Below, piece by piece: positions 11,618 to 23,579 of a stretch of DNA of 64,000 bases. Position numbers and translations under genes: made by a program. Position 1 is the stretch's first letter. Every line of letters starts with the position of its first letter. The stretch comes from Calonectria ilicicola (Eukaryota > Ascomycota > Sordariomycetes > Hypocreales > Nectriaceae). Below the pieces are notes generated by a model. That model did not search any database. It was given only the letters and a program-made list of their open reading frames with translations, and was not told the origin of the DNA. Location of the stretch: contig CP085834.1 of NCBI GenBank assembly GCA_020809705.1, positions 3,472,001 through 3,536,000 of the forward strand, written 5' to 3'.

Positions 11618-13441
11618 CTATTAAGATAACTCGAGATATTTCTTTGCGTAGAATGAAACAAATATCCGAGAGTTTGTATTGTATTAGTTTTGGAACAAAG
11701 AGGCGATAGTTCGTGAAAGACACTGGGGCTTTATAGTCGATTCAAGGGCGTCACATGGCAACGCTAGTCGCTCCCCATCAGCCGCAATGGTCGAGAATGT
11801 CTTATGCTTCATTTTGGCGTAGTTATATGCGTAGCCTAAAAATTTAGCACAACACTGCTGGGCTGAGAGCCTTTTGCGAAAACATCACCAAGACAGTGTT
11901 TCGTTTCATGGGCATGCGCGACCGGCTTATTTTTTCATACTAAAGTTTTACTCACCTTCCAGAGCATCAAGCAATTTAATGAACCCGAGAATTGCGGCGC
12001 ATTGATGAAGACAGTGAAATTTGGAAAATTTCTTTGTAGCTCGGCGCATCAGCTGGGAGTCTTAGCTTGGCGGTTAATGCTAATGGAATGAGTCCAGAGT
12101 CAGCCTTGGTGGTCTAGGCTCAGCCACAAAACCGCCAAACCCGAGACATTGGAAAGAAAACTCCGACTAAAATCCAGACCTTGGATCTGGATTGAATTTA
12201 ATGCCGATCTACATATTAATTGCTTGGATTTGTTGAATTTAGACAGAATTGAGTTCATAAAATTTGATATGATATTTTCACTCGGTTTTGGTGGAAGTCA
12301 TCGAATCTAGCATTTCAAATAAGAGCAGGCTGATCAATTGGGTGCTATATAATGTGGGCACGTTCTTGGATGTACTGATTGAGGAAATCATCTTTGACAC
12401 CATACTTTTCAATAATTATGTTGTATGTAAGGAGCTGGGCCAATGGCCCAGCCTTATAGGGTAGGGAGAGGCTAGGAAATTAAGCGAGATGAGAAGAAGT
12501 AGGTTAAAATGGGAAAGGAAGAAGGAAGAGGATCTTAGTCCCTCAGTATACAAATAATTATCATTGACCCCTAACTGCAGTCGTCATTTGGCCAGTGCAT
12601 TACATAAATCTGGTATGTTAGCATCCGAGTGTTGATGTTAGCCCCACGCTAATTGGAAGTTACCGAAGCTCCATTAGGAGAGGACCTTGGACAGATATTC
12701 GGTTAATAATGATGTGAAAAGCTATTTCCTCAATGGATGCTCCACGAGGACTTGACAAAACGGTACACATACTCCCGCATCTCCACAAAAACAATGCCTG
12801 TGGTTGGGACAAGTAACTCATCGCATTATTGAAGAAAAAAAAGCAAAACCTGGGGCGCTAGAGTCCCGATTTGTTGAGTACGGATGGCTGAGAAATAATA
12901 CCTTAGATTTCTCAGTATGGGCTTTCTGGGCAGGAGAAAGATGTGATTAATACGATGCAATTTATTTTATCTGAACTGAAAATTTCTTGCAACATAGGCG
13001 AAATGAAGCTCAAACGATGAGACGTCGAATTAGGATACCCCAAATCGCTATCCTCTTGGGTCACATCGGCACAAAATACTCCTGTCAATCACGAGACCTC
13101 ATTAGCGTCGCTTTGGCCTACCTCATGTTTTCTTACCCCACCCAGATCGGAAGTTTCTTTCCTCAATTGGAACGGGGATACCTTCCCCAAATAAAAATGA
13201 GGCTAGTCTTATCTAACGCGGGGATGAACGACACTAGCGGTGACGCGAACCGATGGAACCGATCTTTATATGAGATTCCCGCGAAATCTGCTTCGCGTTG
13301 GACCTTGGATCTCATCATCTTTTTTTTTCTTCATCTCATTTTGTGCCACTTTCTTTGAGCAGGAGAAATCCCACACTCACCTTCAATTCGAGTCTTTTCT
13401 TTAATTAACAGCCCCCCACCTTTTCACTCATAAGTGCAAAT
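11618..13441. other. Long intergenic region, partly AT-rich
   Basis: About 1.8 kb lie between divergent genes. The part from roughly 12180 to 12470 is clearly AT-rich and looks like decayed sequence. No repeat ends or coding remnants are recognisable. An open frame at 12987-13358 is probably chance. The right end is the D-amino-acid oxidase promoter. Confidence 0.5.
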
Positions 13442-14508
13442 ATGACGGATACAAAAAGCGATCAGGTCGTCGTGGTCGGATCTGGAATCATCGGCCTCGC
13501 ATCAGCGCTCCTGCTTGCGCAAGATGGCTGGAAGGTAGTTGTTGTTGCTAGGGACCTGCCTGGTGACGGAGGCCTTGATTGGGCAAGCCCTTATGCTGGA
13601 GCAAACATTATTCCTCCTCATGAGATGGGCAACAAGGAAATGTTTAGAGATTCATTTGCCTGGTATCAGAGATTTGCAGTTGCCAATCCTGCCAGTAGCG
13701 TCCAGGTATGCTTATCTTGCCAAGGGGAATTCCAATATTTGGGGCAATAGACTAACAAGGTTTTTAGAAAGTCAAAGCTACAGAATACTTTACTGACAAG
13801 GTCAACGATGACTTTGTATGGTACAAAGACATTCTCCCAGAATACAAGCTCCTCCCAGCATCTGAGTTGCCGTCAAACTGCGGCCTTGGCTTTTCCTTCC
13901 AGACCCTCATCCTGAACCCAGAAGTGTTCCTCCCCTGGCTTAAGAAGAGGCTGGAAGGCCTCGACACAAAATTCATCCGCGCGCAAGTGAAGAGTCTCTC
14001 CGAGGCTGCGCGTCTTGCCGGAGGTGCTGCCGTGGTCGTCAACGCCAGCGGACTGGGCGCCAAGGAATTAGCGGGGGACAATGCTGTCCAGGGATACCGT
14101 GGCCAGACTATGCTTATCAAGAGTGATTACGACCAAGTACACATGATCCAAGGATCCGAATACACATACGTAATCCCACGCCCTCTCTCTGGGGGTGTCA
14201 TCATCGGAGGTGTGAGCCAAGAAGGCCAAATGTCCGGTGCGATCGACAAGTCCCTGCGCGAAGACATTCTGCGACGAGTCAACTTAATGACAAACAACAA
14301 GTTTGCTCACATTGATCTTGACCGCGACGTCAAGAGAGACGTGGTGGGTATCCGACCCGGCCGAACAAATGGCATCAGAGTGGAGCGCGAGGGCAATGTG
14401 GTGCATGCCTACGGGTTTAGGGGCGCTGGCTACATTTACTCGTTTGGCGCTGCCACTAAAGTTCGAAAGCTGGTTTCTGACATTCTGATGCCAGAGTCGA
14501 AGCTGTAA
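13442..14508 (+). CDS. Peroxisomal D-amino-acid oxidase
   Basis: This is a two-exon gene (13442-13705, 13768-14508) encoding 334 aa. The 62-nt intron has a GACTAAC branch site and a TTTTTAG acceptor. The enzyme oxidatively deaminates D-amino acids to keto acids, ammonia and H2O2 using FAD. The FAD-binding N-terminus is [19 protein letters not shown]. The family signature [19 protein letters not shown] lies near the C-terminus, preceded by the usual [13 protein letters not shown] stretch. The protein ends in SKL, a textbook PTS1 peroxisomal import signal, which places the peroxide-producing reaction where catalase is. At 334 aa it is slightly short for fungal enzymes (around 350-370), but all key blocks are present. 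Regulation by D-amino acids is known for the family; no specific operator is visible here. Confidence 0.93.
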
Positions 14509-15236
14509 CAAGACTTGTACAATCTTATATCAATACTTTTCAGATGGGGATTTGGCTGTACATTTTTAGATTTAGTTGGGTAATTAGAATGAAATATACC
14601 AGATGGTGCGTGTAGTACTTTTTTGTTTTGCTGCTGTCTTCAACAGTGAAACGCCTAAGATCATCTCCAGTCAAAAACTCGATTTCCCCTCCGCTACTGG
14701 CAATGGTGACGTGGTAACCATTTGAAAGACAAGTCCTAAATCGGAGACCAATTTTGTGGAAAAAAAAAAAGATTTGTCACATGTAGAACCTGGCTTATCT
14801 ATGTGGGTGGAATGCTATTGGAGGAGAGTTTGCGCCGAAATTTTGGGGATTTCCACGGATGTGTAAATTTACGAAAAGCGGATGACGCACTAAGAAGGAT
14901 GGATGCATCAAATTCGTTGGAGAAGATCGGTGGCACGAGCGTCAGTTGCCATCCATGCTCATGCTCATGCTCGCCACAGATGTGGAGGGCCTAGTGATTA
15001 TTAGCCCCTGTGTGGAGCGGCAATTTCTCCACATTTGCGTGGGTGATGTCAACGTATTTGTCTACGCATTTGTGGAAGATTGTACTCATCACGACTTGAA
15101 GAAAAGATATATATATATATGATAAGTGTGTATTTGAGATGATACTCGCGCGCTTCTATTCATTATATAAATCCAACCAAATCTGAACCAGTCTCTCATC
15201 TTGCACCATTTATTCTTGTTCTGAAATAACTTCAAG
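14509..15236. other. Intergenic region, promoter of zinc-finger gene A
   Basis: No gene is seen. An (AT)n microsatellite lies around 15105-15120. A TATA box and a CT-rich leader precede the ATG at 15237. Confidence 0.6.
15164..15171 (+). promoter_or_regulatory. TATA box of zinc-finger gene A
   Basis: TATATAAA lies 66-73 nt before the ATG at 15237 and is followed by a pyrimidine-rich tract, the usual arrangement in filamentous fungi. Confidence 0.45.
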
Positions 15237-16694
15237 ATGCAATCTGCTCTCATTTCCACCAGCATTGACACCTCGCAGTCGCCATTCTGTTATGCCAGCG
15301 ACTCTCAACAGCACATACAGAGAGACCGTCCCATGGGGGTGGGCGGTATGGCTCAAAAAACCAGTGCATCATCCCCGCGCACTTCCCAGTGGCAATTCCG
15401 TGCCCCTGCGGGTGTTCCGACTTGGGGAGCATTAGAGGAGTCTCTTGAATACAAGGGCACCTGTTGGCCCCAAAGCATAATCGACCCTGGAGTAAATGTG
15501 CAACCAAATAACATAAAAAGCTCCGCGAGCGCACTTATAAAATGGCATAATACGGATTTAGCTTTAACATCGAGGCTATTGCAACCTAGCAAGGGCGAAA
15601 CAGGGCAATGGGCTATTACAAGTCCAACACCGACGGTGTTGCCCGGCACCTCCTGCCATGAATTCCTCAAGGCGTCTTCATATCGAAGAAAACGAATGAG
15701 ATACCGGAGTTGTCCAAGCGACAGCGATACGGAGGATGAATATAGAAGCGAAAGCGAAAGCGGAGACGATAGCGACACCAGCAACGACAGCGATAGCAGT
15801 ATCTCCGACTTTGACAGCGATGACGAATCACTTGATGAACATAACGTCGCAATGCAGTTCAACCTGGACTCTAATCACGCGTTGCAAAAGTCACGCGGGG
15901 AACTGCTGCATTTTGTCCATGAAAAAGCACGAAATACAATGGCTGCTGTGCACTACTCGGCTCCGCCAAACGATAATCTGCTCCCTCGAATCAGTGCAAA
16001 GAAGCGCCTTCGGTCATCAAATCGGCAGGGGGACGAAAGTGACAGCACTGAGATTATTCCTGTTGGCCGCCCCAATAGGTATTTCCACTTAGCTTGCCCG
16101 TACTATGCACGCGACCCTCTGAAATATGAGGACTGCTTATGGCAATGTAATCTTCAATCTATTGAGGCCATCATCGTCCACTTTCGGCGCCAGCACAAAC
16201 CGCGCCCTTACTGCCCAATTTGCAAGCAAATATTTGAGTCAGCTGAGCTTCGCGACACTCATACCCGTCAGAAAAAATGCAAGTCCCAACCTGACCTAGA
16301 AGTTGATGCTGGCCTTGGCGAGAGGCAAATAATAAAGTTGAGCAAGCGAGACAAGTATTGGCACGGCGAAAAAAGGCGGTGGGAAAAGATTTGGAAGGCT
16401 ATATTCCCCAAGGACCAGGTTCCGAGTTCACCTTACCTTGACCAAGGTGATGGATTAAGGATATCCATGATCCGAGATTTTTGGGCCGCTAGTGGTAGGC
16501 AACTGATGGTAGAATTCTTAGCGGCCCGTCGTCTTATTTACCCGTTTGCGAAGATTGACCAGAAATACCTTGAATTTTTTGGCAAATTGATATTACGCGA
16601 TTTACTATCTAGGGTTGTGAAAGAGGGCAGCGGGGTAGCATGCGGCGAAGGGAGGTCACAACAGGAAAGCCCGAGAATATTGGAATGTTCATAA
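15237..16694 (+). CDS. Fungal zinc-finger protein, paralog A
   Basis: This is a single-exon gene of 485 aa. The first 150 residues are low in motif content. Residues 160-200 are an acidic Ser/Asp/Glu tract. The zinc-binding block spans about residues 287-348 with the spacing C-x12-C, H-x4-H, C-x2-C, H-x5-C. It belongs to the fungal family whose members read CPF/Y-x-R-x-P in the first knuckle and HLYRRH-PxYCPxC in typical relatives. A C-terminal region of about 130 residues (RDKYWHGEKRRWEKIWKAIF onward) is shared with the paralog at 59756-61111. The role is unknown; nucleic-acid or protein binding is inferred from the finger. It is convergent with the second paralog B, with 315 bp between stop codons. 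Confidence 0.78.
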   Translation: MQSALISTSIDTSQSPFCYASDSQQHIQRDRPMGVGGMAQKTSASSPRTSQWQFRAPAGVPTWGALEESLEYKGTCWPQSIIDPGVNVQPNNIKSSASALIKWHNTDLALTSRLLQPSKGETGQWAITSPTPTVLPGTSCHEFLKASSYRRKRMRYRSCPSDSDTEDEYRSESESGDDSDTSNDSDSSISDFDSDDESLDEHNVAMQFNLDSNHALQKSRGELLHFVHEKARNTMAAVHYSAPPNDNLLPRISAKKRLRSSNRQGDESDSTEIIPVGRPNRYFHLACPYYARDPLKYEDCLWQCNLQSIEAIIVHFRRQHKPRPYCPICKQIFESAELRDTHTRQKKCKSQPDLEVDAGLGERQIIKLSKRDKYWHGEKRRWEKIWKAIFPKDQVPSSPYLDQGDGLRISMIRDFWAASGRQLMVEFLAARRLIYPFAKIDQKYLEFFGKLILRDLLSRVVKEGSGVACGEGRSQQESPRILECS

Positions 16695-17009
16695 AATGTA
16701 GTGTAGATGACCAAGTAATTTGATTGGCATTTTTCTATTGCTAGCAGTGTGCCAATATGAACTAAACTAGAAAACCAAACAGTAGAAAAAAAAAACGAAC
16801 TTGTAGTGTATAGCATGTAGGTAGCATGTACCACGTGAAAAAAGCAGAGACGAAAGAAAGGAAGAGAACGAAGAAAAAAGGATCGAATTTGTTCCCTAAG
16901 AATATCGCTTGTGTGCCCTCATGAAATACCTCCTCCCATCCGTTATGGTAAAACGTTGGATGGTGAGATATTCTTATAATCCTTGTCCAAGATTGAAACT
17001 CCAATATTG
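16695..17009. other. Short spacer between convergent zinc-finger genes A and B
   Basis: Shared 3' flanks of the two convergent genes. I see no further gene, only A-rich tracts suitable for 3'-end formation. Confidence 0.6.
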
Positions 17010-18524
17010 CTAATACCAATGAATCCATTCATAGTTGTCTGGGGTGTGTGGTTGGGGACTCCCAGGGAGCTGAGATGACAGCGACCAATCCTGTGCTTGG
17101 GTGGAACTGAGCCCAGCATATCCTGAGAACGAGCTGGTATACATGCAAACGTTTTCGGGAGCAGAACCACAGCAAACCGCTGTTGACGGGAAACCATTGA
17201 TGATGCTTGGGCGAAAACCGGTATCCGAGGGGGTATTGCTGGTGTCGAGCTGCTGATAACCGATATTCCGGATAGACACATCACCGCACCAACCTGCTCC
17301 AGTAGGGGTACCAGGATTCGCAAAGGGCGCATCCGTTTTCGCTATTCCAATTCGAGGAGAAATATCAAGGATCGGTTCTATAGTTTCACCAGCCGTGTCA
17401 TTGCAGGCATAGAAATAGTTCCTGCGGGGGTACCAGCGAGGTCGGGCTACACGGGTGGAGTGGTAGGCAGCATTTTGAATCTCCTCCAAACCAGAATCTC
17501 TAGCTGCAATCACAGCTTGTAGCCTTTGCTGGTTGGTCCGGCAAAGGTGTCGAGCGGCCTCGTCAATCAGATTGCCGAGATAGGGCGACACATGCTCAAA
17601 ACTGAAATGCATGTTCCAGACTAGGTACCATTTGAGTTCGCTGAGATTCGTGGTGTCCGGGGCAGGGCCTTCAAACCGGTCTCTAACCTCGCTTATAGTT
17701 CCGATCAAGGCCCTCTTAATCCCTTTGATGTCGTTGTCGGAGAAGAATTCATTGGGTCTGGTGGTTGTGCAGTGGCAAGAGTGGCCGTCTCGCAGAGCTT
17801 CCGTCCTAAAGGCGGTAAAGCAACTGGGACAGTACGGGGTCCTGGGTAGCTTATGGAAACGATACAAGTGCTGAACAACGTCTGGAATCCTTGTCAGTAT
17901 TTTTCCTCCACAGCGGCCGTAGTCGTAGGGGTCTAAACGAAAGAACGGGCATGCATAGGGTAGGGCGGCCCCATTAGATGGCTCAGATCCATCTGTTTCA
18001 TCTGGATCATCATCCGGGTATTTGTCGTTGCCAACAGTGCTGTTTCTTTTGTAATTGGTATCTGGGCTTTGAGACTTTTTGTGTCGCTTTGCAGCTTTTG
18101 TATGTTCTATATCCCGTGGACTTCGTCTTTTCTCGACCGGTCCAGAATTGGCTCTAGGTCGGCGCTCTCTCCCGCGATTGGCATCTTTAACGTCACCAAA
18201 GTCGCGTGTGGAGCTATAGAGGCCAGTGGACAGACTTTTTGTAGATGCTATAATACCAAATGAAATATTTAGCCTGGATTCAAACAAGAGAGTTGCGGGT
18301 GGCACAAACAAGAGCGAGTTGGGCGAGGACCACCTTCGGTGGGAGCTGTAGTAGCGTCGTATTGCATTTGTGGATTTGAATAAGTTGCAGAAAATGAGTG
18401 GCCAGCAACTGTGACGAAAGCATGACCAAGAAATCACAATCTGAGTGTTTCCTTTGGACATGAAATGAATAAAGAAGCCAATGCTGGGGAGAGCGACACG
18501 AATTGAACTTTTGGACAATTTCAT
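17010..18524 (-). CDS. Fungal zinc-finger protein, paralog B
   Basis: This is an open single exon of 504 codons. Residues 120-180 are basic then acidic and disordered. The zinc block begins at residue 192 (CPFFRLDPYDYGRC) and has C-x12-C (192, 205), H-x4-H (219, 224), C-x2-C (232, 235) and a terminal H-x3-C. A helical region and a Pro/Ser/Thr-rich tail follow, ending NYEWIHWY. The first 105 residues are hydrophobic and unlike the rest. The true start may be at a later position or behind an unseen intron, so the 5' end is uncertain. Its finger is most like that of the gene at 57955-59278 (both end H-x3-C). The function is unknown; DNA or protein binding is inferred. Confidence 0.7.
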   Translation of the reverse strand: MKLSKSSIRVALPSIGFFIHFMSKGNTQIVISWSCFRHSCWPLIFCNLFKSTNAIRRYYSSHRRWSSPNSLLFVPPATLLFESRLNISFGIIASTKSLSTGLYSSTRDFGDVKDANRGRERRPRANSGPVEKRRSPRDIEHTKAAKRHKKSQSPDTNYKRNSTVGNDKYPDDDPDETDGSEPSNGAALPYACPFFRLDPYDYGRCGGKILTRIPDVVQHLYRFHKLPRTPYCPSCFTAFRTEALRDGHSCHCTTTRPNEFFSDNDIKGIKRALIGTISEVRDRFEGPAPDTTNLSELKWYLVWNMHFSFEHVSPYLGNLIDEAARHLCRTNQQRLQAVIAARDSGLEEIQNAAYHSTRVARPRWYPRRNYFYACNDTAGETIEPILDISPRIGIAKTDAPFANPGTPTGAGWCGDVSIRNIGYQQLDTSNTPSDTGFRPSIINGFPSTAVCCGSAPENVCMYTSSFSGYAGLSSTQAQDWSLSSQLPGSPQPHTPDNYEWIHWY

Positions 18525-21500
18525 GGCATATCTATAGTGTCATAATATGGTCTACTCCATGTATCGAGTTCACCGCACGAAGGTGTAAGTCAATCCTGTC
18601 TGTCTTGTTTGGGGCAGTTCTCCGTTGCGCACACCCTTAATTGCTCCTTGAACATTGATTTGTTGGCGCTAGTGAGCTTAGCCTGGTTCTGATGGATGGA
18701 TGTATAAGTACATGTCATCATTGACCAGGTCCCCAATGGATTATCGCTACCAACACAAACTCGCTTCGCAGGCTTGGCGAAGTATCTTATGCGGTAGTTC
18801 TACTTTTGGCGACTCTGCCTCCACTCACACGCGCCGCACACCAACATATCCATCCCATTGGCTGAAATGATATTCGCGCAGCTGTGAAAATCCACCATTC
18901 GGAATAGAGCGAAGTGGAAAGTCCGATGGCTTGCATGATCTTTTGTTCGGGGGTCGACCCTCGGTCAAAAACATCATCTGCAGGCATAAAAAATGTGACA
19001 TATCGCGTTGTGCAGAGGGATGAGGCTCTGCTGAGTGGCAAAATGGTCACTAGGAGCAAATCTGAAACATCGTATCGAGGTTAGAGGAACCCAAGGTTCT
19101 GGTTCTGCGTGAGCTCGGGCGTTGACACCGGGTTTAATGGCATTGACTCCTGGTGTCTCTTTATTTGGATATTGCACAGCCTGCAGTGAACAAAAGATAG
19201 AGATGGATCCAAGTCTATGGCATGGTGAGAAAGCAGCCCGTTTCTTCTATTAATTGATCTGTTTGCTGCAATCCATCAGTTGGTTTTCTTAATTTCGGTC
19301 TAAAAGATGACAGCTAAGATATCTGCCGAGGCTTGCAAATGTCTCAGTTTAATTCAAGCGGTGGTTATTTCTTTATCAGCGGTTAGATCCGTGTCTCGCA
19401 TTCTACCTCCCCCTAATACTTGGGTCTGCCCACTGCCTCAATTACTTCTTTTTAGGCTTCTACTTTTTCGTGCCGCGTGCCGACAAGGGTCGTAGCCATG
19501 GTGTCGGGTCAGAGTGTGTGGTCATTGAAAGTGGAGATGACGGGCACAAGTCCTGCATAGGATGCTACCTACTTCAAACAGGCAGGTCAGTTCAACCACA
19601 GGATGAGATGTGTGCGGGGTCGAATTACAATTTCCTCATTCTTCATTTAGGATTCTATAGGTTCTGCCTCGATACTGCACCTCTCGCGTCATTTGGCGCA
19701 CTGCATCTCGGCAGTTATGCAGCAGACGCTTGATCGTATTCTTTGTTCTGTTTTCTTATTGGGATGATATTTTAGTGTGGCAATCTATTCTTGGCGTCAT
19801 AAGGCTGAAGATATGGATGGATATTAACTCATTTTTCCTCCTGGGACCTCCAAATCCAAGCCTAATCAAACGGGTACTAGCTCATTAGAGTCTGAGCATC
19901 GTGGGTACACACAAGACCTTCCCTGTTTAATGATTTCTCTGAAAACAATGGCGAACCAACAGAGCACACTGTGGTATGAGCGTCGATCAAACATAATAGC
20001 GCAAATTAAGGTTCAAGGCTCTCGGCCGAGTTGCGGCAGTTGATAGGGCTTGATTCTCTTGGTTCAATGGGAAAATGTTTTTAGTGTCTTCGGGGCTTGA
20101 CAACACGAACCATCGGTTTCTTGGGCATGTGAGCTCATGCTACGTTGTATTTGGAGGGATGCAATTGATGCAACGCAATACGTTATCAATTGGTCAAGCT
20201 ACGGCCGAATGCGTGTGAGCCGTTGGGAATGCGACCCATGCGAATCATCTCGTTGAGCGTCACGTGTGTAGATACTAGGCGAGGTTATCAGAACCCCACT
20301 CGCTCTATGCAACCGTAAGCGTTCTGTTTTGCCTAACGACCGAGTTGCACACCGAGACTGCTTTGACCGACTATTATAGGACGCAGAGGGAAGGTACTTG
20401 GTCTAAGTTTGGCAGCTGGAATAGCACATTGCCAGGAAATGTACAAGCTATGCTGTGATGAAACGCCCGGTTTATGTGGTGGTCCTGATATTACACTCAT
20501 GTGAAATGCAGTCCTTTAAAGCTATGGCCATGGGAGAACGTCTGGTGAGTGTGGCAAATTCTTGAGCGTTGCAAAGAGGTTAAGCCTCCTGTACCGCCAA
20601 GCAGGCAGCTCTTTTCACCATGTGGAAAGGGAAGGTGATGGGCATGGGGGTGATGAAGTGGGGTCCATCGCAGTTCAAACAAGTACCTGTACATTTCATG
20701 GTGCCTTAAGAAGCGACCGGGAGGTTGCCGGATTCATTGTGCCGGTAATAAAGACCAGTTGCAACACCAGGATGAACAAGCTTTCTGACATAGATAATAA
20801 ATAGAAACACTTCTGAATATGCCTTGCACGGTGTGTGAGGCAGTGTCGCCCTGGTGAACAGAGTGAATGCATCAGCGGCTTTTTCATTATGAAAATGATT
20901 CATCAATCAATCAAGACTGTAGCCAATTAGCTGGTCAACAGAAATCAATCAAGCCCGGGATAGTTGGTTTCCCCATCCACAAAAACTGTCATTTCAGGCT
21001 TCCATTTAAATCTGCGGGGAGAAAACGTAGTGGTTGCTACCCAACAGGCTGGAACACCACCGGGTTCCTGGGTCAAATCCCCGTTGCCACGGATCGTGGC
21101 ATTTCCGACCCTTTGGCTTGGAGCTCACGTCACCCCTGTAAACACGTCCAGGGACGCTAGATTGATGTCATCATCACATGGGAAAGTATTGGACAGGGTA
21201 CCGGGGTGAGACTTTGATGGAAAATAGCCTCTGTGCAGACCCACTCAGTCAAAAGTTGCTGAAGCGAGAAAGACTGCAGAATGAGGCAAGTCTTCGTCAA
21301 TTGCCCCACCCATATCGTCCCTTTTACTACTTGGCTCAGGTGCCTTTTTTTTAATTGAAACCTGATGCTTTTCTGGTGGTCTACATGTCTTGTTTGCCTG
21401 TCAGAGGTTGAGTCGGTTGAGTTCGCGTAGCGCAAGGGAGGACTGACCCTTACTTGTACATCGCACGATCTTATATGAAGCAATCGGTTAATGATTCTGA

Positions 21501-22143
21501 TCGCAAAGTACTATTGGCTTTGTACAATATTCGGGACCTGTTCGAAGAAGACGTGTAGTAATGCAATATGTTTTTGGTGATCCTTCAGGTTAAAGATCTT
21601 ATTATTGCTTGCCTTTTATCACTAATTTGTTCTAGGATGGGAAGGGGCAGCGACTTGACCTGTCGTGGCGAAACGGCCGACCATTCCGCCGGAGAGTTCC
21701 ACGAATGGGCAGGGCATAAATGAGACGGTTAGTCTATTAGATAGGGGATACTATTCTATGAGCGGTTTAATTTACCCACTCTAAGCCTCACTATTCGTCC
21801 CTCATCCTCAACTCCCTAAGCTACCCGTACGACTCCTCAGTTGAGTGACCATGCTGTGTGGTATATCCTCAAAATAATATCTCCCCCAACCCATTCAATC
21901 TTGGGGCAGACACAACTGACTACATTGGGATCCCTCCTCCAGAGGCAATCGGTGTTGATAACTCATGAACTAGACTTCATATTCCGTTGTTCCATGTACT
22001 CCTCTCAAACACAGTCCACCCTTTCAAACTTAGTAATGCTACTATGAAACACAAATATGTGCATTCCAACGAATGTATTGTGTCTCACAATATTACATGA
22101 GGTGATCGAAAAAAAGCTGTCACCTTGAGGCCAGGCTTGTTTG
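18525..22143. other. Gene-poor stretch of 3.6 kb
   Basis: All open frames are short (60-108 codons), overlap on opposite strands and show no domain, signal peptide or credible splice partners. I see no transposon ends, no long repeats and no tRNA. It may contain a non-coding RNA or decayed sequence, but nothing supports a specific call. Confidence 0.5.
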
Positions 22144-23251
22144 CTACCTTTGGCCTGATTGATGAGCGGCTTGGATGCTGCATATATCTAATGTGTGACA
22201 TGCTGTGAAAGCCTCCATGAGACCATACGTGTGTACATACATGGCGCACAGGATTGAAAGATGAAAAATCTGGTGTGAGCTGCCCCAGATATCGAACTTT
22301 CCTGGAGCAAAGCGCTCTGGAATCCGGAACTGAAATGACAGTCAGATGACTCTTCTTCAGGGTCCAAGGAATAATGGTCTTTCAGAAGGCAAACCTACCG
22401 CGTAGAGACTGACCCCGCCACCGTATAAAATAAGTTCTAGCAGATACCATTTCATCCCTGAGTACTGAAGCATGTACTCGAGCCCGTACAGCTGAACCCC
22501 ATGCAGTAGAGGTACGAATGCTGACGCGCCAAGCGCAACGTATGCACTCACTCTCACCTTTCTCCAGCGCAGCGTTCTGAAGGTTGGTATACAAATAAGA
22601 GCAGCAGTAACGGAACCTGAAGCTACAACCTAGAATTCATGTCAGTAAATGACGGGACCCGGATCCAGCCGCCAAGAAGAGGAGCGGCTGCTCAGAATGA
22701 CTGACAATAGCCCAGTGCAACTTCTGCAAGGACGATTTGCAGAAAAAGATATAGTAGATGCCTGGGATAAATGTGCCCACAGTTACGATAACAATGCCTA
22801 GCAGATCCATTCGATGCCAAAATTGTTCAACTTCATGCGAGTGGGGTCCCACTAAGTGGTAAGTAGCGCTAAAAATTAAACAACACTCGGCACAGAAAAG
22901 AAAGATTCCGAACATGACATAGTCGGTTTCAGAGACGTTGAGGAATTGGTGCTCGGAGAGGACCCGCATCAGGGGGATCGCGATGAGTGGCAGGAGAACA
23001 GCCCCAACCAAGTGTGTATAGACATTACAAGTTTCGTTGTGCAAAAAGGTCAGGCTGGTAAAGATCTCCACATAATCTGCTTTTTCTGGGCGGTAGCCGG
23101 TGATGATATATTTATTGTCCCGCCGCCATTCTGGCATCTCATGCCAAGTCACGGTTCGGGCTTCAGCGGAGCGGGTCGTGGGCGGCTCCATGGTGCTTGT
23201 ATTGACGCTCTGGCTCTGCACGTGCCGTTTCTTAATTTCTGAACTGGACAT
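22144..23251 (-). CDS. PAQR / hemolysin-III family membrane protein
   Basis: This is a three-exon gene, complement of 22706-23251, 22399-22629 and 22144-22329, encoding 320 aa. Its two phase-0 introns of 76 and 69 nt have GTCAGT and GTAGGT donors. The family has seven transmembrane helices. The N-terminal domain WRRDNKYIITGYRP and the block LHNETCNVYTHLVGA are the standard entry to helix 1. The zinc-site residues are visible in SATYHLVGPHSHEVEQFWHRMD and in the C-terminal SSHQIFHLS (H-x3-H). Fungal members (Izh type) act in zinc, lipid or ceramide-related signalling and are relatives of adiponectin receptors. The length and all key residues are normal. It is transcribed divergently from the DUF7580-subtilisin gene with only 328 bp between the start codons. 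Confidence 0.93.
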
Positions 23252-23579
23252 TATCTCTCTCTCTACCTAGTTTCCCAGGTACCTCAGGTGCGCCGACTGC
23301 GAAGCCTAGGGTTGGCGGTGGATGGAGAGGAGGAGAAGGACGTTCGGAGGCCTTGTTTGTTTGCAGGAAAAGAGTGGAGGAGAGGACAAAGTGTTGCAGA
23401 AAAGATGTGATTCTACCGGCGGCTACACATCCTAGTTGCCTGGTGGCCTTGGGGGCCAGCTGTGCCGCTGTGGATCCAAAACCCCGCCTGGACTGGTTGA
23501 ATGATAAGACCAACGCGTCTCAGCCTCGTGCAACTGAAACTCTGCAATCCCATCAATCTGCCAATTCCGATGCGCGGCC
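23252..23579. promoter_or_regulatory. Divergent promoter between PAQR and DUF7580-subtilisin genes
   Basis: The 328 bp between two head-to-head start codons must hold both promoters. Open frames here are chance extensions. No specific operator is recognisable. Confidence 0.5.

Noticed and set aside
12987..13358. 123-codon frame upstream of D-amino-acid oxidase
   Set aside because: It starts without a good context and runs into a poly-T tract; it lies in the promoter.
15237..18524. Genes A and B as a recent tandem inverted duplication of each other
   Set aside because: A resembles D and B resembles C more than A resembles B, so the A/B split is older than the pair duplication.
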